The translations under genes were made by a program, and so were the position numbers. A DNA stretch of 12,094 bases from Phoronis ovalis. Lineage: Eukaryota > Phoronida > Phoronidae. The stretch is taken from the NCBI GenBank assembly GCA_028565635.1, contig JAOXYB010047858.1, positions 1-12,094 of the forward strand, read 5' to 3'. The notes beneath the pieces were generated by a model that saw only the letters and a list, made by a program, of their open reading frames with translations, searched no databases and was not told the origin of the DNA. This document shows, in pieces, positions 8,216 to 12,094 of the stretch; within the stretch, counting starts at the first letter, position 1, and every line of letters starts with the position of its first letter.

Positions 8216-11200
8216 TCAGTATTATCAGTAATCTGTCATCTATGAGTGGAGAAGAAGCTTGGAGGCCAGTATCAGGTAATGTGGTGTTATTGTATAAGTT
8301 CTAATTATTAATTTACAAATAATTAAAAATCTTTTAATTCATAAGTTTTGAGCAACTGAATGAATGTTTAAAGCAGGAACTGGAGATTAACTGCAGAGAT
8401 TAAGATTAGATATTCATTCTATGTCAGTTTTCAAATTAAAACATGTTTTTCACTGTTAGGTCCAATATCTTGGGTACAGCGACAGATGGCATTAGGTCAA
8501 AGTCCAAGAGCAATATTGCGTCAGATAACACCAAGTGACTGTGAAATTCCAGAAGAAGTACCAGACTTCTATTTATGGAAAATAATTGTGAACCTTCTTT
8601 GTGAACCTCCAAGACGGAAGAAATTAGAGCATGTTAATACTCTGCAAGATGTTGTCCAACTTTTGAAATCATGTCAAAAAATTATGGTGCTCACAGGCGC
8701 AGGGGTAAGAATATTTACCAGCATACTTATACATTTGTTTTTCGTGTTGTGTTAATATTAGTATATCATTGCGTAGATTGTGTTCCAATTGTGTTTGATT
8801 TATGACAAACGTTCATTACATGTAGTACTTAGCCGAGTAGAGTATTTCATTGTGATTTGATAGGGTACACTGTTCGTTATATGTAAGTAAAAGCTTTAAT
8901 ATATCCCCCACATAAACAATCTCATTTTCTTAGATACAAATATGGTTTTTAGCAACAAGCTAGTTCTAATAAATTTTTGTGTGATTATTTTCCAGGTTTC
9001 AGTGTCTTGTGGAATTCCTGACTTTCGTTCAAGAGACGGTATTTATGCAAGACTTGCAGTTGATTACCCAGACCTTCCAGACCCAGAGGCCATGTTTGAC
9101 ATTCGTTACTTTAGAAAAAATCAAAAGCCATTTTTCCAGTTTGCCAAGGTATTCAACATGGTTATTGAATCCTTATGCTGCTGTAGTGACCAGAAACATA
9201 ACTTGTATGCAAGTTGTATTTAGTTGTTTTGTAAAAGTATTTGACTTACTGTAGAGATTTTTAAACTAAGGCAACTGATGCCTTTGTGCAAAATGGTAAT
9301 TGAGATAATAACATAATGTGCAAAATGTTTTTTTTTTCCAGGAAATTTACCCAGGTCAATTTCAACCGTCTACTAGCCATAAATTTATCCAGTTGCTAGA
9401 ACGCCATGGAAAATTGCTACGCAATTACACACAGAATATTGATACTTTGGAACAAGTAGCAGGCATTAAAAATGTTATTCAATGTCATGGTATGTTAAAA
9501 AATCTAATGAAAGTTTAACTTTATTTGTTAAAAAGATTACTGCCCATAAAGGCCAAGATTGCCTATCGATCTGTAAACTTCAACCCACACTGTCTGTAAA
9601 CCAACTGTATGAGTATATGATTGCTATGCTACCTCTGTTAGTTGTTAATTAATTAGAGCTGTTGTTTGCAGGTTCATTTGCCACAGCATCATGTATGGTG
9701 TGCCATCATAAAGTAGATTGTGAGGTTATAAAAGAAGATATTTTTAATCAAGTGAGTTATCGGATTATTCTTTGTTTTAACCTTTATTTTGGACTGCAAT
9801 CTTTGATTTGTTGTCAGGAAGTTAAATTGATTGCAGATATGACTAGTAAACAAGTTAGAGAACTTAGTTGCATCAGTGACAATGTTCCAAATAATGTAGG
9901 AGTTATACTATAGAATGTTGTGTAGTGTAGCTGTAAAATGTCTAATACAATTATTAGTCCAATAATCTATCTCATGCATGCTAGGAATTTGGATTATAAA
10001 TTAGAAAACTGGTCTTGCTATGAATGAGGAGTATTGAGATGGGTGAATGTTTGATTTAAATGTGCTAGTAATTGCTGGTTTAGTATATTAAACATAAGGT
10101 GTAACTCAGTGTTGTACATTGTTCTTGGTACTTGCAGGTTATCCCACATTGTCCAATGTGTTCCCCAGATGTAGAGCTTGCAATTATGAAACCTGACATT
10201 GTGTTCTTTGGTGAGAGTCTGCCGGATACATTTCACAATCAAATGGCAGAAGACAAGGACAAATGTGACCTTTTAATAGTTATCGGTTCGTCATTAAAAG
10301 TTCGTCCAGTGGCCTTAATACCAAGTAAGTAACTCAAAAGCAGTGAAAAATTGATCGTGGTTTTTTAGTAGCGAGTGGACAGCTTTGATATTTCATTAAC
10401 ACTAGAAATTTCATAGATTAAGTTTGATATCAATTCCTGCATAGATAAATTCACATAGAATTATCTTGTCTAGTTATAAAGGCAAGTGGTGGAATTTGAT
10501 GACATAATATTTTAATAGAAAGATATTTTACTAATGTATAATATTAAGTGGTCATGGGACTTTAAAAATGGCTGAGAAAGAAGAATGTCACTAAAGATTA
10601 TTCCCTCTGGAACAGGAAACTCCCAGAATAAAAAAATTTGTTAAAACACCAGTCTCCTGGTAAAATGTTCTGCCAAGTTGTCATTAAATGCAGCTGAATA
10701 TAAAATTGTATTTCTATTGTAGGTTCTATTAGCCCGAAGGTGCCTCAGATATTAATAAATCGTGAATCCTTGGAACACCTACGGTTTGATGTTGAATTGC
10801 TTGGAAATTGTGACACCATAATAAATGAACTTTGCCAACAACTAGGTGAGGGATGGATTGACTCGACTCAAGATGTTACTAAACTAGCAGAATGTCTAAT
10901 CAGTGATTTGCATGTGCCAGAAGTTGTAACAAATAATGTTACATCCAACTATTTACCATGCAATAGTAACAGCAATGGGACAATGGGTAATGAAGCAGCT
11001 GCAAATTCTCAGGAATCTCCTTGTGTTAAAAGTAACATAGATCAATGTGGTACTGATAGAAATAAAACAAATGTAAATATAAGTGACAGTGCTGCTAGCT
11101 CAGTAACAAACGATAAAGTACAAATGCAAAATGTTATATCTTCTGTTACCCTTGACGGTTCATCTGATGCAAGTATGCCCAAACCCACTGAAGAGAATTG

Positions 11201-12001
11201 TGAAACTATGGAGGAACCTGTAAAAAATGATGGGAGTATTGAGCTGGTGTCATCAACAAAACACTGGCAGGGGACTTTATCACAGTATTTACCAGGTTTG
11301 TTTAAAACTTATCCTATAAATATCCTAAAAAAAGCTAATAAAGTGATCTGCTGATGTCTGTCATCTTAAACAACCTACTGATTGCTGAGTTATTTGAAGA
11401 AACAATTGTTACATTATTGCCACTGTTGCATAATGTATTATGTCTAATGTGTAATTGTCAACAGATTGATAAATTTTATTTTTAGTCAAAAATGAGTCCA
11501 TATAACAAAAAAAAAATTACAAATTGTGTACATTTCAAAAAGGTTTTGAGACCAGGATTTGTTTCTGCTTTTTGTATTTGAAGATAAAGATAAGTATTTC
11601 TATGCAAAAAAATCAGATGTTACCGGCCCATTTGACTTGAATAACTACTACTTATATAAAAGAGTTCCTATCTCCAAGCAACAAATTTTAATCATACATT
11701 GATATTTATTGCAGACAACTCCTATTTATTCCTTCCACCTCACCGGTATGTGTTCACGGGAGCTGAACTGTTATATTCTGATAAGAATGATGCATCCACA
11801 GATTCATCCATTGTTAGCGATGAAGACAGTACTGAAATGCTTCATGAAAATATTGAAAAGATTGATACTGATCAGAGTAACAGAGACATTGCGACAGACA
11901 AATGTGAAAAGGACTTGAACAGTGAAGTTACAAGTCCAGATCATGAAGTTGGCCACAGAAGTACCAAAGATATGCAGTCAACCTTGACAGAGTCCAATTA
12001 A
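6039..12001 (+). CDS. SIRT1: NAD-dependent protein deacetylase sirtuin-1, complete, ten coding exons
   Basis: Class I sirtuin that removes acetyl groups from lysines of histones and transcription factors, consuming NAD+, mainly in the nucleus. Coding exons by splice site and phase: 6039-6345, 7782-7828, 8137-8275, 8460-8704, 8996-9148, 9342-9489, 9672-9751, 10138-10324, 10723-11295, 11715-12001. They total 2,166 bases, giving 721 residues (human SIRT1 has 747). Visible parts: basic nuclear-signal-like clusters near residues 6-9 and 37-40; an acidic poly-Asp tract; the N-terminal helical regulatory region from about 165; TGAGVS (243-248) and [10 protein letters not shown] of the NAD site; QNID (328-331); catalytic His346 in QCHG; zinc cysteines 354, 357, 378 and 381; [13 protein letters not shown]; and the C-terminal ESA-like segment from 628. 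All key catalytic residues are present. An in-frame TAG nine bases before the ATG fixes the start. The gene is divergent from DNAJC12. An optional extra exon may exist at 9818-9895. Confidence 0.96.
6479..7219. repeat. Long imperfect inverted repeat in SIRT1 intron 1
   Basis: Arms of about 6479-6762 and 6922-7219, with a loop of about 160 bases. Exact pairing blocks include a 25-base match (6526-6550 with 7149-7173) and CCAGTCTGGGGCAAT (6629-6643 with 7063-7077). Collinear similarity runs along both arms with small indels, for example AATATTTAT and ATATCAAATACCT. The intronic RNA could fold into a long double-stranded hairpin. It is likely a foldback/MITE-type insertion; no transposase frame and no clear target duplication were seen. 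Unrelated by eye to the 903-1554 element. Confidence 0.75.
7188..7354 (+). other. Exon-like open segment in SIRT1 intron 1, unresolved
   Basis: A strong acceptor (CTCTTTTTCATCAG) is followed by a frame that continues exon 1 in phase for 54 codons to TGA (7352-7354): [18 protein letters not shown] and onward. No good donor lies before the stop, so use would give a truncated protein of about 157 residues. A second open frame (7269-7505) overlaps in another phase and could be the decayed remainder of a frameshifted exon. The first 32 bases lie in the inverted-repeat arm. Confidence 0.25.
7525..7654. repeat. 22-base minisatellite in SIRT1 intron 1
   Basis: A tandem array built from TGGTAA and TGGTATAG blocks. 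The regular unit is TGGTAA followed by two TGGTATAG blocks (22 bases), with one three-block copy at the left end and one variant TGGTATCTAG at 7561-7570. About six units are present. Confidence 0.9.
7782..7828 (+). CDS. SIRT1: SIRT1 coding exon 2 (short, GDEI motif)
   Basis: A 47-base exon between acceptor TTTTATAG and donor GTAAGT, encoding the end of codon 103 and 15 residues. Its [10 protein letters not shown] aligns by eye with the FGDEIITNG segment of vertebrate SIRT1 just before the acidic serine-rich part. That alignment and exact phase matching (1 in, 0 out) support it despite the small size. Confidence 0.75.
8137..8275 (+). CDS. SIRT1: SIRT1 coding exon 3 with poly-Asp tract
   Basis: Starts after a strong pyrimidine-rich acceptor (ACTCACAG) and ends at CAG|GTAATG. 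It encodes 46 residues, including 15 consecutive aspartates from (GAT)15, followed by a Ser/Glu-rich part. Vertebrate SIRT1 has acidic and serine-rich runs in the same region. Phase 0 in, phase 1 out; the split codon gives the Gly that opens the conserved GPISWVQ segment. Confidence 0.9.
8170..8214 (+). repeat. (GAT)15 microsatellite coding for poly-aspartate
   Basis: Fifteen uninterrupted GAT codons within SIRT1 exon 3, giving 15 aspartates. A pure triplet run of this length is prone to slippage. Confidence 0.95.
8460..8704 (+). CDS. SIRT1: SIRT1 coding exon 4 (regulatory helical region and start of catalytic core)
   Basis: Encodes residues 166-246. It covers the N-terminal helical region that in human SIRT1 binds activating compounds, the basic patch PPRRKK (214-219), and the first NAD-binding strand ending in VLTGAG. 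The donor GGG|GTAAGA falls exactly after TGAG, where, as I recall, the human gene also has an intron. Confidence 0.95.
8996..9148 (+). CDS. SIRT1: SIRT1 coding exon 5 (NAD-binding loop)
   Basis: A 51-codon exon, phase 0 at both ends, with acceptor TTTTCCAG and donor AAG|GTATTC. It encodes [15 protein letters not shown], the sirtuin cofactor-binding loop, then the [18 protein letters not shown] region. It is close to identical with vertebrate SIRT1 here. Confidence 0.96.
9342..9489 (+). CDS. SIRT1: SIRT1 coding exon 6 (QNID and catalytic histidine)
   Basis: The acceptor has a run of T before CCAG; the donor is CATG|GTATGT. It encodes residues 298-346: [10 protein letters not shown], then [14 protein letters not shown], and ends at catalytic His346. 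The GGT glycine of the QCHG motif is split across this junction. Confidence 0.96.
9672..9751 (+). CDS. SIRT1: SIRT1 coding exon 7 (first zinc CxxC)
   Basis: Encodes [11 protein letters not shown] through DIFNQ, residues 347-373, carrying zinc ligands Cys354 and Cys357. The donor CAA|GTGAGT is strong. The next exon in the main model is 10138-10324. A candidate cassette exon lies in between at 9818-9895. Confidence 0.95.
9818..9895 (+). CDS. SIRT1: Candidate SIRT1 cassette exon inside the zinc-binding module
   Basis: A 78-base open segment with acceptor TTGTTGTCAG and a moderate donor AAT|GTAGGA, phase 0 on both sides, so inclusion adds exactly 26 residues with no frame change. The peptide starts [16 protein letters not shown] and contains one cysteine. 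It would sit between the two zinc CxxC pairs, widening their spacing from 21 to 47 residues. Human SIRT1 has no such insert here. The 66-base intron before it (9752-9817) is also a multiple of three and free of stops. It could be a pseudo-exon, since no homologous peptide was recognised. Confidence 0.45.
10138..10324 (+). CDS. SIRT1: SIRT1 coding exon 8 (second zinc CxxC and substrate cleft)
   Basis: Acceptor ACTTGCAG, donor CCAA|GTAAGT. It encodes VIPHCPMC with zinc ligands Cys378 and Cys381, then [12 protein letters not shown] (the acetyl-lysine tunnel region) and [16 protein letters not shown] (the NAD ribose/adenine region). The 21-residue spacing from Cys357 to Cys378 equals that in human SIRT1 when the cassette exon is skipped. 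Confidence 0.96.
10723..11295 (+). CDS. SIRT1: SIRT1 coding exon 9 (end of catalytic core and variable linker)
   Basis: Encodes the last catalytic part (VPQILINRE to ELCQQLG, about residues 442-477), then about 150 residues of polar Ser/Asn/Thr-rich sequence with no recognisable domain, as expected for the disordered C-terminal linker. The donor is CCAG|GTTTGT. Unspliced reading runs on to a TGA at 11352-11354, which would give a shorter protein without the ESA segment. Confidence 0.92.
11715..12001 (+). CDS. SIRT1: SIRT1 coding exon 10 (ESA-like C-terminal segment and stop)
   Basis: Acceptor TTATTGCAG. It encodes [19 protein letters not shown] (residues 628-646), clearly related to the 'essential for SIRT1 activity' beta-hairpin that completes the catalytic fold in vertebrate SIRT1. 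An acidic Ser/Asp/Glu tail follows, including SDEDSTE, a plausible casein kinase 2 site, and the protein ends at TAA. Phase matching (G plus AC gives Asp) confirms the junction. Confidence 0.93.
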
Positions 12002-12011
12002 ACCACCTTTT

Positions 12012-12043
12012 TGCTGTTTATCCTATCTATAGGATATACAGCA
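12012..12043 (+). repeat. Stem-loop in the SIRT1 3' UTR
   Basis: Fourteen-base arms (TGCTGTTTATCCTA and TAGGATATACAGCA, one mismatch) around a TCTA loop, starting 11 bases after the stop codon. It shares the ATCCTA/TAGGAT core with the hairpins at 3562-3600 and 5800-5817. No poly(A) signal is visible before the window ends. Confidence 0.65.
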
Positions 12044-12094
12044 TAGGTATCGTCTTTGACGTGATAATTTTCAATATTGTTTATTTTAAAGAAA

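Noticed and set aside
8942-9254. Two overlapping open frames around SIRT1 exon 5
   Set aside because: One is the true exon read through into its introns and the other is an out-of-phase shadow. The exon limits are set by conserved splice sites.

Overview
This window comes from an animal nuclear genome, probably an invertebrate. It is AT-rich, its genes are split by GT-AG introns of about 70 to 1,400 bases, and there is no bacterial gene organisation. An arthropod is possible, because the first 460 bases look like decayed insect-type retroelement tail sequence, but that is weak inference.

The core of the window is a divergent gene pair. On the minus strand (5997 down to 4031) lies a complete four-exon DNAJC12 (J-domain co-chaperone, 149 residues). 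On the plus strand (6039 to 12001) lies a complete SIRT1 (nuclear NAD-dependent deacetylase, 721 residues in the main model, ten coding exons). Their start codons are only 41 bases apart, so they must share one bidirectional promoter. From memory, the human DNAJC12 and SIRT1 genes are also neighbours in the same divergent orientation on chromosome 10, so this looks like ancient linkage kept in a compact form. Every exon junction was fixed from splice sites, reading phase and protein conservation. SIRT1 also has a candidate 78-base in-frame cassette exon (9818-9895) that would insert 26 residues into the zinc-binding module.

Left of the pair, 1-4030 has no long open frames but is not empty. 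Bases 687-803 look like the last exon of a plus-strand membrane protein whose earlier exons lie outside the window. Bases 2883-3422 hold a likely two-exon gene for a small secreted protein with eight cysteines (signal peptide, GTAAGT donor, phase-matched acceptor). That gene is convergent with DNAJC12.

The non-coding sequence is rich in foldback structure. There is a 652-base inverted repeat at 903-1554 and a 741-base one inside SIRT1 intron 1 (6479-7219). A 39-base perfect palindrome at 3562-3600 is flanked by 7-base direct repeats. Two more hairpins share its TAGGAT core: one in DNAJC12 intron 1 and one just after the SIRT1 stop codon. A 22-base minisatellite lies in SIRT1 intron 1, and a (GAT)15 tract encodes poly-aspartate in SIRT1. 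No rRNA, tRNA or CRISPR array was recognised.
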